In this document: in pieces, positions 24,302 through 37,190 of the stretch
Numbering within the stretch: position 1 is the first letter of the stretch
Layout: every line of letters begins with the position of its first letter
Assembly (NCBI GenBank): GCA_003167415.1
Contig: PMTF01000010.1
Span: forward strand, 1-64,000
Origin: Acidimicrobiaceae bacterium
GTDB lineage: Bacteria; Actinomycetota; Acidimicrobiia; Acidimicrobiales; RAAP-2
Direction of reading: 5' to 3'
DNA length: 64,000 bases
Notes under the pieces: generated by a model
Databases searched by the model: none
What the model was told of the DNA's origin: nothing
The model's input: only the letters and a program-made list of their open reading frames with translations
Made by a program: the position numbers and the translations under genes

Positions 24302-25729
24302 TCAGCGACGTGCTTGGAGTTCGGCGATGACCTCTTTGCCGTTCGCTTGGCCGCTGGTCAGTTTCATGACTTGGCCGATGAAGAACTGCGCCAGCTTTTC
24401 GTCGCCCGATCGGTAGCGCGACCACTCGTCGGGATTCTCCTCAATCAGTTGGGCTACCACTTCGCCCAGCGCGCCCGAAGCGAGTCGCTCGAATCCTTTG
24501 CTCGCCGCGACGGACGTGGGCTCTCCCCCATTGGCGAGGATCTCAGCGAGCACCGTCTTGGACTGGGTCGCGGATAGCTCACCGCGTTGTTCCATTAGCA
24601 ACGTCGCTACGTACGACTCGACGCTCAATTTGTCCACGCCATCGAGGTCGCTCGCGATTTCGTTCGCGGCGCGAGCGATCGCCGGCTCGGGCGCGACGCC
24701 GGCGTCGAGAGCCGCAACGACAAACGGGTCAAGACCGAGGTCGATAACGACTTCGAGCGCGTCGAGCAGCGCGGGCGCCGGATCCGCGAGTCGCAGGGTA
24801 AGCACCGCACGCCGCTCGGCGGGCATCGGCTTGAGGCCGTCGCGCACGCGGTCTTGCCACGCCTGGTCCGGTACGAGGTCCACGAGATCGGGCTCGCGGA
24901 AGTAGCGGTAGTCGTCGGCCTCCTCTTTCACCCGCATCGTCGAGGTCGAGCCGAGGTTCTCGTCCCAGTGACGGGTCTCCTGGCGAACCCTGGCGCCGCC
25001 CTCGATCATCTCGACCTGTCGCGCGGCCTCGAAGTCGATGGCGTGCACGAGGCTGCGCAACGAGTTCAGGTTCTTGATCTCGCATCGGGTGCCGAACGGC
25101 TCGCCCGTTCGTCGCACCGAGACGTTGGCGTCGATGCGCATCGAGCCTTCTTCCATTCGTCCGTCCGAGGCGCCGGTGGCGATCAAGATGCCGCGCAACT
25201 CCGCGGCGTACGTGCGGGCCTGGGCGGAACTGCGTATGTCGGGTCCCGAGACGATCTCCACCAACGGCACGCCGGAACGGTTGTAGTCGACCAGTGACCG
25301 ATCGGCGTCGTGGATCCGACCGCTGCCGCCCAGATGAGTCGACTTGCCGGTGTCCTCTTCGAGGTGGGCCCGTTCGATCGAGACCCGCGAACCGTCGGGC
25401 AGATCGAGGTAGCCGCCAGCGTTGATCGGCAGGTCGTACTGACTGATCTGAAAGTCTTTGGGCATGTCGGGATAGAAGTAGTTCTTACGGTGAAACGTCG
25501 ACGGCGAGATCGTGCTGTGCAGGGCGGTGCCGATGGCCATCGCCAACTCGACGGCGCGCACGTTGAGTACCGGAAGCGATCCGGGCAGTCCCAAGCAGAC
25601 CGGACAGACGTTGGTGTTCGGCGCGGCGCCGAAGGTGTTCGCGCAGCCGCAGAACATCTTGGTGTTGGTCTTGAGCTCGGTGTGGACCTCGAGTCCGACC
25701 ACCATCTCCCAACCGTCGGGCAGGCTCAC
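24302..25729 (-). CDS. gatB: Asp-tRNA(Asn)/Glu-tRNA(Gln) amidotransferase subunit B
   Basis: 475 residues from a GTG that overlaps the gatA stop by four bases. GatB binds the misacylated tRNA and activates its side-chain carboxylate before amidation. The N-terminal catalytic part shows GLEVHTEL (about 12-19), the zinc-site CGCANTFG and [12 protein letters not shown] (about 28-50), and [13 protein letters not shown]. The tail is the helical YqeY/GatB-C domain ending [17 protein letters not shown], which grips the tRNA. Presence of GatCAB means the organism makes Gln-tRNA and probably Asn-tRNA indirectly. Confidence 0.97.
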   Translation of the reverse strand: MSLPDGWEMVVGLEVHTELKTNTKMFCGCANTFGAAPNTNVCPVCLGLPGSLPVLNVRAVELAMAIGTALHSTISPSTFHRKNYFYPDMPKDFQISQYDLPINAGGYLDLPDGSRVSIERAHLEEDTGKSTHLGGSGRIHDADRSLVDYNRSGVPLVEIVSGPDIRSSAQARTYAAELRGILIATGASDGRMEEGSMRIDANVSVRRTGEPFGTRCEIKNLNSLRSLVHAIDFEAARQVEMIEGGARVRQETRHWDENLGSTSTMRVKEEADDYRYFREPDLVDLVPDQAWQDRVRDGLKPMPAERRAVLTLRLADPAPALLDALEVVIDLGLDPFVVAALDAGVAPEPAIARAANEIASDLDGVDKLSVESYVATLLMEQRGELSATQSKTVLAEILANGGEPTSVAASKGFERLASGALGEVVAQLIEENPDEWSRYRSGDEKLAQFFIGQVMKLTSGQANGKEVIAELQARR

Positions 25730-27150
25730 GGCCGTCCGTCCGCGATTTCCAGGACCCGCGCGCCGGCGAAGAGCTGCGCCTCACTTCGTCCGGGACCGAG
25801 TAGCTGCACGCCGATCGGCAGTCCTGCTTCGCCGGTGCCGAAGGGCACCGAGATTGCTGGCTCGCCGGAGAGGTTGCTGGGAATGGTGAAGACGTCCGAG
25901 AGGTACATCGCCATCGGGTCGGCCGTCTTCGAGCCGAATTCGAAGGCCACCGATGGCGTGGTGGCGCCCAGCAGGAGATCGGCCTCTCGGTACGCGCGGC
26001 GAAAGGCGTCGATGGTGAGCGTGCGGACCTTTAGGGCCTGTCCGTAGTACGCGTCGTAGTAGCCCGCCGAGAGCGCGTAGGTCCCGAGCATGATGCGGCG
26101 CTTCACTTCCTCGCCGAAGCCGGCCGTGCGCGTGGCTTCCATCATCGCGGTCACGTCGTCGGCCTTCACGCGAAGCCCGTAGCGCACACCGTCGAATCGC
26201 GCGAGGTTGCTCGACGCCTCGGCGGGCGCTATCAGGTAATACGCGCTCAATCCCAGACGGAACTCGGGCACCGAGAGCTCGACGATCGCGGCGCCGGCCT
26301 CTTTGAGGACTTCGACCGCGCGCTCAACGGAGGCCACGACGTCGGCGTCGGCGCCGTCAATGAGTTCGCGCACCACTCCGATGCGCTTGCCCGCGACACC
26401 GTCCTCGACGTGTGCGACCAGTGACGGCGATGGTTCCGGGAGCGAAGTCGAATCCAGGGGGTCGTGTCCGGCGATCGCTTCGAGCGCGATGGCGGCGTCG
26501 CTCACCGTCTTGGTAAGCGGGCCGATCTGGTCCAACGAACTGGCGAAGGCGATGAGACCGTAGCGCGAGACGAGACCGTAGGAGGGCTTCACGCCGATGA
26601 GCCCACAGAGCGCGGCCGGTTGTCGGATCGAGCCGCCGGTGTCGCTCCCGAGAGCGAGCGGCGTCATGTCGGCGGCGACGGCCGCGGCCGAGCCGCCCGA
26701 CGAGCCGCCGGGAACCCTCGACGTGTTGTGCGGGTTTCGCGTGGGGCCGAAGGCCGAGTTCTCGGTCGACGATCCCATGGCGAACTCATCGAGGTTGGTC
26801 TTGCCAACGGGAACGGCTCCGGCGGCGAGAAGTCGATCGACCACCGTGGCGCTATACGGCGAACGCCACCCCTCGAGGATCTTGGACGAACAGGTCGTGG
26901 GAATATTCGTCTGACACAGGTTGTCCTTCAGCGCGACCGGCACGCCCGCGAGGCTCCCGACGTTCTCACCGCGGGCGACTCGCTCGTCAACGGCGCTTGC
27001 CGCCGCTCGGGCGCCTTCCTCATCGACGTAAAGAAAGACGTTGAGCTCTTCGTTGCGAGAACGAATCTGGGCGAGCGATTCTTCGAGCACCGACACCGCA
27101 CTGGTGTCGCCATTTTGGACGTCGAGCGCCATTTGACGAGCGCACTTCAC
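25726..27150 (-). CDS. gatA: Asp-tRNA(Asn)/Glu-tRNA(Gln) amidotransferase subunit A
   Basis: 474 residues from a GTG overlapping the gatC stop. GatA is the amidase-signature glutaminase that supplies ammonia. The catalytic triad is visible: lysine in [10 protein letters not shown] (about residue 74), serine in [15 protein letters not shown] (about 150) and the nucleophile serine in [17 protein letters not shown] (about 174). The C-terminal [15 protein letters not shown] segment is typical of GatA rather than other amidases. The three gat genes and the downstream tight overlaps make a single transcription unit likely. Confidence 0.97.
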   Translation of the reverse strand: MKCARQMALDVQNGDTSAVSVLEESLAQIRSRNEELNVFLYVDEEGARAAASAVDERVARGENVGSLAGVPVALKDNLCQTNIPTTCSSKILEGWRSPYSATVVDRLLAAGAVPVGKTNLDEFAMGSSTENSAFGPTRNPHNTSRVPGGSSGGSAAAVAADMTPLALGSDTGGSIRQPAALCGLIGVKPSYGLVSRYGLIAFASSLDQIGPLTKTVSDAAIALEAIAGHDPLDSTSLPEPSPSLVAHVEDGVAGKRIGVVRELIDGADADVVASVERAVEVLKEAGAAIVELSVPEFRLGLSAYYLIAPAEASSNLARFDGVRYGLRVKADDVTAMMEATRTAGFGEEVKRRIMLGTYALSAGYYDAYYGQALKVRTLTIDAFRRAYREADLLLGATTPSVAFEFGSKTADPMAMYLSDVFTIPSNLSGEPAISVPFGTGEAGLPIGVQLLGPGRSEAQLFAGARVLEIADGRP

Positions 27151-27446
27151 GGCGCCTCGCCCAAGATTCGCGGCACGGCGAAGCGCCCGTTTTCGGCGTC
27201 AGGCGCCATGGCCATGACGACGTCGTGATCGAGACACTCTCGTGGCACGTCGTCGCGTACCACGTTGATGAGGCCGAAGGGGTGCGCCGTCGCGACGACA
27301 CCCTCGAGGTCGAGCGCGTTCATGTCACTGGCGTGATCGAGGACCTGGCCGAGCTGTTCGGTGAACATGTCGAGTTCAGCGTCACTCATGATCAGACGCG
27401 CCAACTTGGCGACGTGCGCGACGTCCTCGCGACGAAGTTCCGGCAT
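27147..27446 (-). CDS. gatC: Asp-tRNA(Asn)/Glu-tRNA(Gln) amidotransferase subunit C
   Basis: 99 residues, the standard length for this subunit, which wraps around GatA and joins it to GatB. The start [35 protein letters not shown] is the conserved N-terminal helix pair, and the tail contains the LRDDVPRE-like [20 protein letters not shown] segment. Its ATG overlaps the TAA of the preceding esterase gene by one base. Confidence 0.95.
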   Translation of the reverse strand: MPELRREDVAHVAKLARLIMSDAELDMFTEQLGQVLDHASDMNALDLEGVVATAHPFGLINVVRDDVPRECLDHDVVMAMAPDAENGRFAVPRILGEAP

Positions 27447-28201
27447 TACACCAATACCTTCGCGAGGAACTCGATCGTCGCGCTTTCTACGAGCTCTTGG
27501 TCGTTATCCAGGGTTGCGACGTGATACGACTCTTCGAGCCAGATTCGCTCGACCGGTCCCGAAGACTTCTCAACGATCTCGTCGCCGTTGGCGGGCGCGA
27601 CCGTGTGGTCCTCACGGCTCGAGAGCAACAGACTCGGCGCGGTGATGGAGGCCAGATTGGCGTCCACGACTTCGACGCCTTCGATGACGCTTTGCAGGGC
27701 GCGAAGCGGCCACCCGTCGTACTTCGCTTCGCTGATGCCCTCTTTCTTGATGTCGGAACCGCCGTCGGTCGCCAGAACTTCGAGACCGGAGTCAATTAAG
27801 TCTCGAAGCCCCTGCTCCATCTCGGCGCCGGGTCCTTTGAGCATCGGATTGATGAAGACGCATCCGGCGATCGAGAGGCGCTCCTCGGCGATCAGGGCCG
27901 TGAGTCCCCCACCTACCGAGAGACCGACCACGGCGACCTTGTCGCAACGTTGGGCCAGTTCGTCGTAGGCGCCGAGCGCGACCTCGACAAAGTCGGGCCA
28001 GCGACGCGGCACGAGGTCTTCGAGCGACGTGCCGTGACCGGGAAGTCGCGGCAACTCAACGCTGTAGCCGGCTCGCGCGCAGCGTTCGGCGAGGGGGCGC
28101 ATGGAGTACGGATTGCCGGTGAACCCGTGCAATACGAGCACGCCCATCGAATTTCCGGACGAGGAAAACGGTTCGCAGCCGGGCATAATGTCGTTGGTCA
28201 T
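27446..28201 (-). CDS. Alpha/beta-hydrolase, Est30-like carboxylesterase
   Basis: 251 residues. It has the layout of thermostable Est30-type monoacylglycerol lipases/carboxylesterases: oxyanion motif LVLHGFTGNPYSM (about residues 22-34), PRLPGHGTSLEDL, nucleophile serine in VVGLSVGGGL (about 94), aspartate in SSREDHTVAP (about 197) and histidine in ESYHVATLDND (about 228). The small cap region between these elements is typical of the family. The enzyme is probably cytoplasmic because no signal peptide is present. It is joined to gatC by a one-base overlap, which is probably an accident of operon packing rather than a functional link. Confidence 0.88.
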   Translation of the reverse strand: MTNDIMPGCEPFSSSGNSMGVLVLHGFTGNPYSMRPLAERCARAGYSVELPRLPGHGTSLEDLVPRRWPDFVEVALGAYDELAQRCDKVAVVGLSVGGGLTALIAEERLSIAGCVFINPMLKGPGAEMEQGLRDLIDSGLEVLATDGGSDIKKEGISEAKYDGWPLRALQSVIEGVEVVDANLASITAPSLLLSSREDHTVAPANGDEIVEKSSGPVERIWLEESYHVATLDNDQELVESATIEFLAKVLV

Positions 28202-28405
28202 AGGTTCAAAGCCTATCGGTCACCTCGCGCAGACTTTTCCGAACGGCTTCGCGGAATCGATCGAATGTAGAGCGACGAAAACAGTTGAGGTCCCTCCCGG
28301 CTTCGGTGCCGAGCGTCCCGAAGGCACCCGAACTGGAATCGGTGCGGGCGTTGAGTAGACCGTCGGCGTTTTCGCGATCGACGTGCGCCCCATGGCGCTC
28401 CTCGC

Positions 28406-29284
28406 TCACTGCAACAGCGTGGGCAGTTGTTCGGCCAGTTCGGCGACCGACCAACGATCATTCTTCTCGAGTGTCGTGGTCATCGTCCAGTTCTGGAACT
28501 TGCGCACGGTGCCGCCCTGCACGAAGAAGACCTGTCCGGTGATGTCGCAGTCCTCCATCGCCAGGCTCGCCACCAACGGCGAAATGTTCGCGGGGTCCCA
28601 CGTGTCAAAGACCGACGCGTCCGACGGCGCCACTACGTGATCGGACAGACCGGGCGTCGACTCGGTCATGCGGGTTCGCGCCGCCGGCGCGATCGCGTTC
28701 GCCCGCACGCCGTAACGACCGAGTTCTTCGGCGATGATGACCGTGAACGCGGCGATGCCGGCCTTGGCGGCGCCGTAGTTCGATTGACCGATGTTGCCGA
28801 GTAACCCGGACGTCGAGGACGTGTTGATGATGGCGGCCTTCACCGGATTGCCGGCCTTGGCCTCCTCGCGCCAGTAGTTGGCGGCGTGACGCGTCGGCAC
28901 GAAATGTCCCTTCAAGTGGACGTTGATCACCGAATCCCAGTCCTCTTCACTCAGGTTGACCAGCACGCGGTCGCGCAGGATTCCGGCGTTGTTCACCAAC
29001 ACGTGCAGCGTGCCGTAGGTCTCCAACGCGCACTGCACGAGTCGCTGGCCACCCTCCCAGTCGGCGACGTTGTCGTGATTGGCCACGGCTTCGCCACCCA
29101 TGGCCGTGATCTCGGCCACCACCTCTTCGGCCGGCGAGGCGGCGTGACTCGAGCCGTCCAGCGCGCCGCCAAGGTCGTTCACCACGACCTTGGCGCCCTC
29201 GTGGGCGAAGAGCAGCGCGTGCTCTCGCCCGATGCCGCGACCGGCTCCGGTGATGATTGCTACGCGACCGTCCAGCGCACCCAT
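28406..29284 (-). CDS. SDR, 3-hydroxyacyl-CoA dehydrogenase-like
   Basis: 292 residues from an ATG. It has the SDR cofactor motif TGAGRGIG (about 13-20), NNAGIL (about 101-106), catalytic serines in INTSSTSGLLGN, and YGAAKAG with the Tyr/Lys pair near 169-173. The VVNDLGGALDG motif after the second strand and the long insert before VAEITAMGGEAVANHDNVADW are characteristic of the peroxisomal multifunctional-enzyme type 2 (HSD17B4-like) subfamily, whose bacterial members act on acyl-CoA or steroid substrates. The C-terminal WTMTTTLEKNDRWSVAEL tail is also typical. The substrate is not determinable. The 204 bases downstream to the esterase start show nothing notable. Confidence 0.85.
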   Translation of the reverse strand: MGALDGRVAIITGAGRGIGREHALLFAHEGAKVVVNDLGGALDGSSHAASPAEEVVAEITAMGGEAVANHDNVADWEGGQRLVQCALETYGTLHVLVNNAGILRDRVLVNLSEEDWDSVINVHLKGHFVPTRHAANYWREEAKAGNPVKAAIINTSSTSGLLGNIGQSNYGAAKAGIAAFTVIIAEELGRYGVRANAIAPAARTRMTESTPGLSDHVVAPSDASVFDTWDPANISPLVASLAMEDCDITGQVFFVQGGTVRKFQNWTMTTTLEKNDRWSVAELAEQLPTLLQ

Positions 29285-29336
29285 GGTGACCCCTTTGAAG
29301 AATGATGTGAACCGATTGTACCGACGATGACGAGAC

Positions 29337-29636
29337 CTACTGAGTCCGGCCCCGGCGCCAGAAGTAGGGCGGTCGGGCGTGCGCGTGGTAGTGGTCGGGG
29401 ATGTTGCGCATGTGGTCGTCGTAGGACCAGTTGCCGTCGCCGAACTCGGCGTCAGCGACGGTTCGCAACGCCGAGTGGAGCCGCTCCATCACGTCCTCGG
29501 GCGGCGCGACGTCGTGCTTGATCCAGACGACCATCGGCACCAGGCAGATCTCACAATCGGCGATCCAACAGTCGTCATCTTCGAAGTACCGCGTGGTGAT
29601 GACGGCCGCCTCGCACAGGTCACAGCCGACACTCAT
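29337..29636 (-). CDS. Small Cys/His-rich protein of unknown function
   Basis: 99 residues; its ATG overlaps the stop of the PASTA pseudokinase gene by four bases, so the two are coupled. It begins CDLCEAA and continues with WIADCEICLVPMVVW, giving two CxxC-type pairs that could hold a metal. The C-terminal part is rich in His and Trp, with HMRNIPDHYHAHARPPYFW. The His-x-His cluster is faintly like HIT enzymes, but the HIT spacing is not met. I do not recognise a named family. Its coupling to an envelope-sensing protein is the only functional hint. Confidence 0.75.
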   Translation of the reverse strand: MSVGCDLCEAAVITTRYFEDDDCWIADCEICLVPMVVWIKHDVAPPEDVMERLHSALRTVADAEFGDGNWSYDDHMRNIPDHYHAHARPPYFWRRGRTQ

Positions 29637-31519
29637 TGGACGTGCAGTGTCACCGACGAAAGTTTCTTCACCATCGTGCCGGCGACCGGCGTCTCAGAGA
29701 CCACCTTCGTCCATGTCGGCTTCGTACCGGCGCCGGGTCCGGTCGTGTGGTAGTAGAGATCGGCCGCGGTCATCGCCGCCGACACTTGCGCCTGGTTCAG
29801 GCCGACGACGTTCGGCACCGCGACCAGGGCCTGACTCGCGATCGTCGTGGTGGTCGACGGGACCGTCGTGGTCGTGGTCGTGGTGGCCGGACCGGTGCTT
29901 CGTTCCAGGACGACCGTCGAATGAACGACCGCTGAGGTGATTGACTTGCCGGCGGTATTGACGACGCCAGCGATGCGACCGAGGGGCGTGGTGGCGTTCG
30001 AAATCATCCGAGAGGCCGGACAACTCGCGACGAGGTGCAGATGTACCAGTTGGGGTTCGGCCTGACGGCAGGTCTCACCGATGAGATGGGCGGGCAGTCG
30101 CACGGTCTGTACGCCATCGGAGACCGTCACCGTGATCACCTGACCGCTCTTGGCCTCGGTGTTGAACAGGGGTGTCTGCGTAATGATCGTGCCACTCTTG
30201 GCGCTCGAGGAGAACGCGTGCTTGATGGCGACGACGAAGCCGTCGGCTTTGACGGTCGTACGAAGACTGTTGATGGGCGCGCTAGTGGTGAAACTGGAGT
30301 TCTGGTACTCGCTCAAATTGACGCCGACGAAGTTCGGCACCGAGTTGTCTTGCGTGAAGAGTCCGACCTTCCAGGCGATGCCCCCGCCGATCGCGACGAC
30401 GAGTAGTACCAACGCCGCCACGAGAAAGGCCAGACGACGTGACCGCGGAAGCCCCGCGTAGTCCAGGTCGTCGAAATCGTTGCGAACGCTCCGGCTGCGA
30501 CCCACCGGCGAACTCGTGGTAACCCACTCATCGGCCGGACGGGCGTGACGCGGCGCGCCGTTTCGACCGAGTGAAGATACGACCGCGTTCGCACCGGTGA
30601 TCTGATCGGGCGACGGCGGTCGAAAGCCCACCGAATTTCTGGGTTCGGACGGTCGGTACTGACTGAGCAGCGGCACCTCTCCCCCGGTGGGCGGTATCAC
30701 CAAGGGGGCGAAGTCACTCACGACCGCTCCGAGGCGACTGGCGAACTGCTCGGCGTCGAGTCGTTGACGCGGGTCCGAGACCGCGGCCTGGGCGAGCACC
30801 ATGTCGAGGGTGCCGAGCTCCGGACGCATCGGCAGCGTCGCGTTGATCCGGGCGCGCAGCACCGCCTCGGGCGTCACGCCATCGAAGGGCGTGATGCCGG
30901 TGACCGCTTCGTAGAGAATGAGGGCGAGGGCGTAGACGTCGCTGCGAGCGTTGGCCGGATCACCGATCGCTTGTTCGGGACTGAGGAAGCGCACGTCGTC
31001 GAGCGTCACGCGTTCGCGATACTCCTTGCCGATACCCGCCAACGCGATATCGCTCACGCGAACGCGACCTTCTTCGTCGAGTAACAGCTTCGACGGGGAG
31101 AGCGCGCCGTGCACCATGTCGTTCTCGTGGACGTAGGCCAACGCACTGCCGACGTCGCGACCGAGTCGCGCGCCGTCGTCCACGCTCAACGTACGTCCGC
31201 TCGAGAGCACGTCTTCGAGCGAACCCCCGCTGAGGTACTCACAGATCATGAAGATCGAACCGGACTCTTGGCCACCGTCGAAGACGCGGGCGAGGTGCGT
31301 GTGGCTCAGCGTGGCGGCCTTGATGATTCGCTCGCGAAAGGCGCGTCGAACGTCCTCGTGACCGGCCAGTCGGGGCAACAACACCTTCACCACGACCGCG
31401 CGCTGGAGCGACTGGTCGTCCGCCAAATAGACCTCGGCCGTGTTACCTATTCCCAGGAGCTCCTGGATGCGGTAGCGGTTGACCAGGAGGTGTCCGTTGG
31501 CGAAGGTCGGCGCTGGCAT
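29633..31519 (-). CDS. PASTA-domain pseudokinase, membrane-bound
   Basis: 628 residues from ATG 31519; the frame extends upstream to 31747 but that part is basic nonsense overlapping ligA. A PknB-like kinase domain (about 15-270) is followed by a linker, one transmembrane helix (about 363-384) and two PASTA-like domains (about 394-465 and 570-628). Lys45 is kept, but the HRD loop reads HGALSPSK (Asp replaced by Ala139, the catalytic Lys by Ser, the Asn by Lys), DFG reads DIA, and the glycine loop reads GIGNTA. The fold elements SPEQ and SDVYALA remain. It should bind peptidoglycan or muropeptides outside and act as a scaffold or sensor inside, not as an active kinase. Confidence 0.88.
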   Translation of the reverse strand: MPAPTFANGHLLVNRYRIQELLGIGNTAEVYLADDQSLQRAVVVKVLLPRLAGHEDVRRAFRERIIKAATLSHTHLARVFDGGQESGSIFMICEYLSGGSLEDVLSSGRTLSVDDGARLGRDVGSALAYVHENDMVHGALSPSKLLLDEEGRVRVSDIALAGIGKEYRERVTLDDVRFLSPEQAIGDPANARSDVYALALILYEAVTGITPFDGVTPEAVLRARINATLPMRPELGTLDMVLAQAAVSDPRQRLDAEQFASRLGAVVSDFAPLVIPPTGGEVPLLSQYRPSEPRNSVGFRPPSPDQITGANAVVSSLGRNGAPRHARPADEWVTTSSPVGRSRSVRNDFDDLDYAGLPRSRRLAFLVAALVLLVVAIGGGIAWKVGLFTQDNSVPNFVGVNLSEYQNSSFTTSAPINSLRTTVKADGFVVAIKHAFSSSAKSGTIITQTPLFNTEAKSGQVITVTVSDGVQTVRLPAHLIGETCRQAEPQLVHLHLVASCPASRMISNATTPLGRIAGVVNTAGKSITSAVVHSTVVLERSTGPATTTTTTTVPSTTTTIASQALVAVPNVVGLNQAQVSAAMTAADLYYHTTGPGAGTKPTWTKVVSETPVAGTMVKKLSSVTLHVQ

Positions 31520-31544
31520 AGTTCCTAACCCTACCGATTTGTGC

Positions 31545-34633
<3,089 letters not shown>

Positions 34634-34661
34634 CGTCCTAGTCTGCCAGCCGCGGCGACTC

Positions 34662-35825
34662 CTAAGCCTCGCTGCGCAACTTGTAGACGACGCCGGAAAG
34701 GATCGCGATGACCGCGTCGACCTCTTCGTCGGTCGTCTCGGCCCCCATGGAAAGTCGCAGCGACCCACGGGCGCGCTCGCGCGAGACACCCATCGCAGCC
34801 AGTACGTGACTGGGGCTCGCGGCGCCGCTCGAACAGCTGGCGGCCGCCGATGCGCAGACGCCCTCTTGGTCCAATAGGAACAGAAGTTCGTCGCTCGCCA
34901 GATCTTCGAACGTGACGTGCACCGTCCCCGGCACGCGCAGAGCTCCCAGGCCGGTCACGACGCATCCGGGAATCAGACTCACGGCCGCGACGAGCTTCTC
35001 TTGGAGGTCGAGTACCCGGTCGTTCACTTCGGAGAGTTCTTTCTTCGTCACGCGCACCGCGGCGGCCAGTCCCACGGCGGCCGCGACGTCGACGGTGCCG
35101 CCGCGACGTCCGCGCTCTTGTCCCCCGCCGGGTACGACCGCTTCGAGCGGGATGTCGCTACGCAGGATCAGTGCGCCGCAGTTCACCGGACCCCCGATCT
35201 TGTGCGCGCAGATCGAGATCATGTCGGTCGTGGCCGTCATGTTGGCCAGCGGCACCGACGACGCCGCCGCAATGGCGTCGGTGTGCGTCAAGACGCCCCC
35301 GGGAATGATGGACTTCGAAAGCGCGCTCACGCCGTCGAGCGGCTGTCGCACGCCGGTCTCGTTATTGGCCGCCATCACACTGACCAGCGCGGTGTCGTCA
35401 CTGAGCTGGTTCATGAGCGAGTCGAGGTCGACGACGCCGTCGTGGTCGACGTCGATGTAGCGCACGCACACGTCGTCGTAGTCGCGCGCCATCTTTTCGG
35501 CGGCGTCGCTGACCGCGTGGTGTTCGATACGACTGATCAGAATCTCTGAGCGCTCGTGCGATCGGCGATGGTGGTTGGTGACACCAGCAATGGCGAGGTC
35601 ACAGGACTCCGTGCCGCCGCCGGTGAAGATGACGCCGCCGGGCTTGGCCCCCACGAACGCTGCGACCTCGTCACGGGCCTCTTCGACGGCCCGGCGGGCG
35701 TCGCGCGCGGCCTTGTGGCTGCCCGAAGGGTTGCCGACCACGCCGCGTTGCCAGGGCGCCATGGCGTCGGCGACTTCGTCGCGCCGGGGGGCCGACGCCG
35801 CGTGGTCGAAGTAGTACTGGCTCAC
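34662..35825 (-). CDS. Cysteine desulfurase (NifS/IscS family)
   Basis: 387 residues from a GTG overlapping the aldehyde dehydrogenase stop. It is a PLP enzyme that takes sulfur from cysteine as a persulfide. Visible residues are FDHAAS at the start, HH at 102-103, TDAIAAA, the PLP lysine in CAHKIGGP (Lys209), and the catalytic cysteine in the mobile loop ASCSSGAASPSHVL (Cys331). The Cys-loop context with SSG is that of class I (IscS/NifS) enzymes. No iscU or other cluster-assembly gene is nearby, whereas mnmA follows directly, so tRNA thiolation is the most likely job. Confidence 0.92.
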   Translation of the reverse strand: MSQYYFDHAASAPRRDEVADAMAPWQRGVVGNPSGSHKAARDARRAVEEARDEVAAFVGAKPGGVIFTGGGTESCDLAIAGVTNHHRRSHERSEILISRIEHHAVSDAAEKMARDYDDVCVRYIDVDHDGVVDLDSLMNQLSDDTALVSVMAANNETGVRQPLDGVSALSKSIIPGGVLTHTDAIAAASSVPLANMTATTDMISICAHKIGGPVNCGALILRSDIPLEAVVPGGGQERGRRGGTVDVAAAVGLAAAVRVTKKELSEVNDRVLDLQEKLVAAVSLIPGCVVTGLGALRVPGTVHVTFEDLASDELLFLLDQEGVCASAAASCSSGAASPSHVLAAMGVSRERARGSLRLSMGAETTDEEVDAVIAILSGVVYKLRSEA

Positions 35826-37186
35826 GCCACGAAGAAGGTTTTGACGTTCGTGAACTCGCGTACGCCAAACTCACCCAGTTCACGACCGAAACCGGAATCC
35901 TTCGTCCCGCCGAAGGGCAGTTCCGGCATCGAGGCGACGATGGAGTTGGCGAAGACCATCCCGACGTCGAGACCGGCGATGGCCGCGTCGATCTCCTTCT
36001 GGTCGGTCGCGTGGATCGCGCCACCGAGGCCCCACGGCGTGTCATTGGCGAAGGCAATCGCGGCGTCGAGGTCCTCGACGACTTCGACCACCGCCACCGG
36101 GCCGAAAAGCTCTTCGCAGCCGGCTCGCGTGCCGGTCGGGACGTTGGTCAACACCGTCGCCGGAAAGTAGTACCCGCGCCGTTCGAGCGGTGTGCCCCCG
36201 GTTAAAGCGACAGCGCCCTGGGCGACGGAGTCCGCGACCTGCGCCGTCAACTCGTCGAGCTGCGAGCGGCTCACCACCGGTCCGAGGACGGTCGCGGGGT
36301 CCATGGGATCGCCGGTGGGGACCGCGGCCATGGCCGCGACGAAGCGCTCGATGAACTCGTCGGCGCGCTCGCGCACGACGATGAAGCGCTTGGAGGCAAT
36401 GCAGGACTGACCGTTGTTCTGCAATCGCGCGGTGACCGCCATAGGCACCGTCGCGTCCATGTCGGCTGAGCTGGCCACGATGAAGGGGTCCGAGCCGCCC
36501 AGTTCGAGGACCGACTTCTTCAAGTGCTGACCGGCGACCTCGGCGACCGAGCGGCCGGCGCGGTCCGAGCCGGTGAGCGTCACCGCGGCGATGCGCGGGT
36601 CCGCGATGATGCGCGGGACCTGATCGTGACTGACGAAGAGCGTGGTCACGACGCCCTTGGGGAAACCCGAGCGCGTGAAGAGGTCCTCGATGAACTTGGC
36701 GCACCCGGGCACGTTGGAGGCGTGCTTAAGGACCATCACGTTGCCGGCCATGACGGTCGGCGCGGCGACGCGAATGAACTGCCAGAGCGGATAGTTCCAC
36801 GGCATCACCGCGAGAACGGCGCCGATCGGGTCGTAGCGGATGCCGCTGCGCGATCCACTCGTCGATACATTTTCGTCTTTCAACATCGCCTCGGCGTGCT
36901 CGGCGTAGTAGCGCATCGTCATGGCGCACTTGGCGACCTCACCCTTGGCGGAGGTGAAGGTCTTACCCATTTCGCTGGTCAGGAGTTCGGCGACGACCGG
37001 GATCTCGCTCTCGAGCAGTTCGGCCGCGCGAATCATCAAATGCGCCCGGTCCGATACGGAGGTCGCGCGCCACGCCTCGAAGGCCGTGGCCGCGTGGGCG
37101 AGGGCCCGCTCGACGTCCTCATCGCTGTGGGCGTCAAATTCAGCGACGAACTCTTCGGTGGCGGGATTAATTGCGGTGAATGACAT
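35822..37186 (-). CDS. NAD(P)-dependent aldehyde dehydrogenase, GabD-like
   Basis: 454 residues from ATG 37186 (an ATG/GTG further upstream would add only a short tail). It begins [14 protein letters not shown], has the cofactor-site PWNYPLWQ (about 129-136), [16 protein letters not shown], the general base in [11 protein letters not shown] (Glu228) and the nucleophile in [12 protein letters not shown] (Cys262). Lack of the usual N-terminal extension and the [10 protein letters not shown] motif fit the short succinate-semialdehyde dehydrogenase subgroup. It probably oxidises a short-chain semialdehyde, but the substrate is not certain. It sits immediately upstream of the cysteine desulfurase with a 4-base overlap. 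Confidence 0.9.
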   Translation of the reverse strand: MSFTAINPATEEFVAEFDAHSDEDVERALAHAATAFEAWRATSVSDRAHLMIRAAELLESEIPVVAELLTSEMGKTFTSAKGEVAKCAMTMRYYAEHAEAMLKDENVSTSGSRSGIRYDPIGAVLAVMPWNYPLWQFIRVAAPTVMAGNVMVLKHASNVPGCAKFIEDLFTRSGFPKGVVTTLFVSHDQVPRIIADPRIAAVTLTGSDRAGRSVAEVAGQHLKKSVLELGGSDPFIVASSADMDATVPMAVTARLQNNGQSCIASKRFIVVRERADEFIERFVAAMAAVPTGDPMDPATVLGPVVSRSQLDELTAQVADSVAQGAVALTGGTPLERRGYYFPATVLTNVPTGTRAGCEELFGPVAVVEVVEDLDAAIAFANDTPWGLGGAIHATDQKEIDAAIAGLDVGMVFANSIVASMPELPFGGTKDSGFGRELGEFGVREFTNVKTFFVA

Positions 37187-37190
37187 GTCC

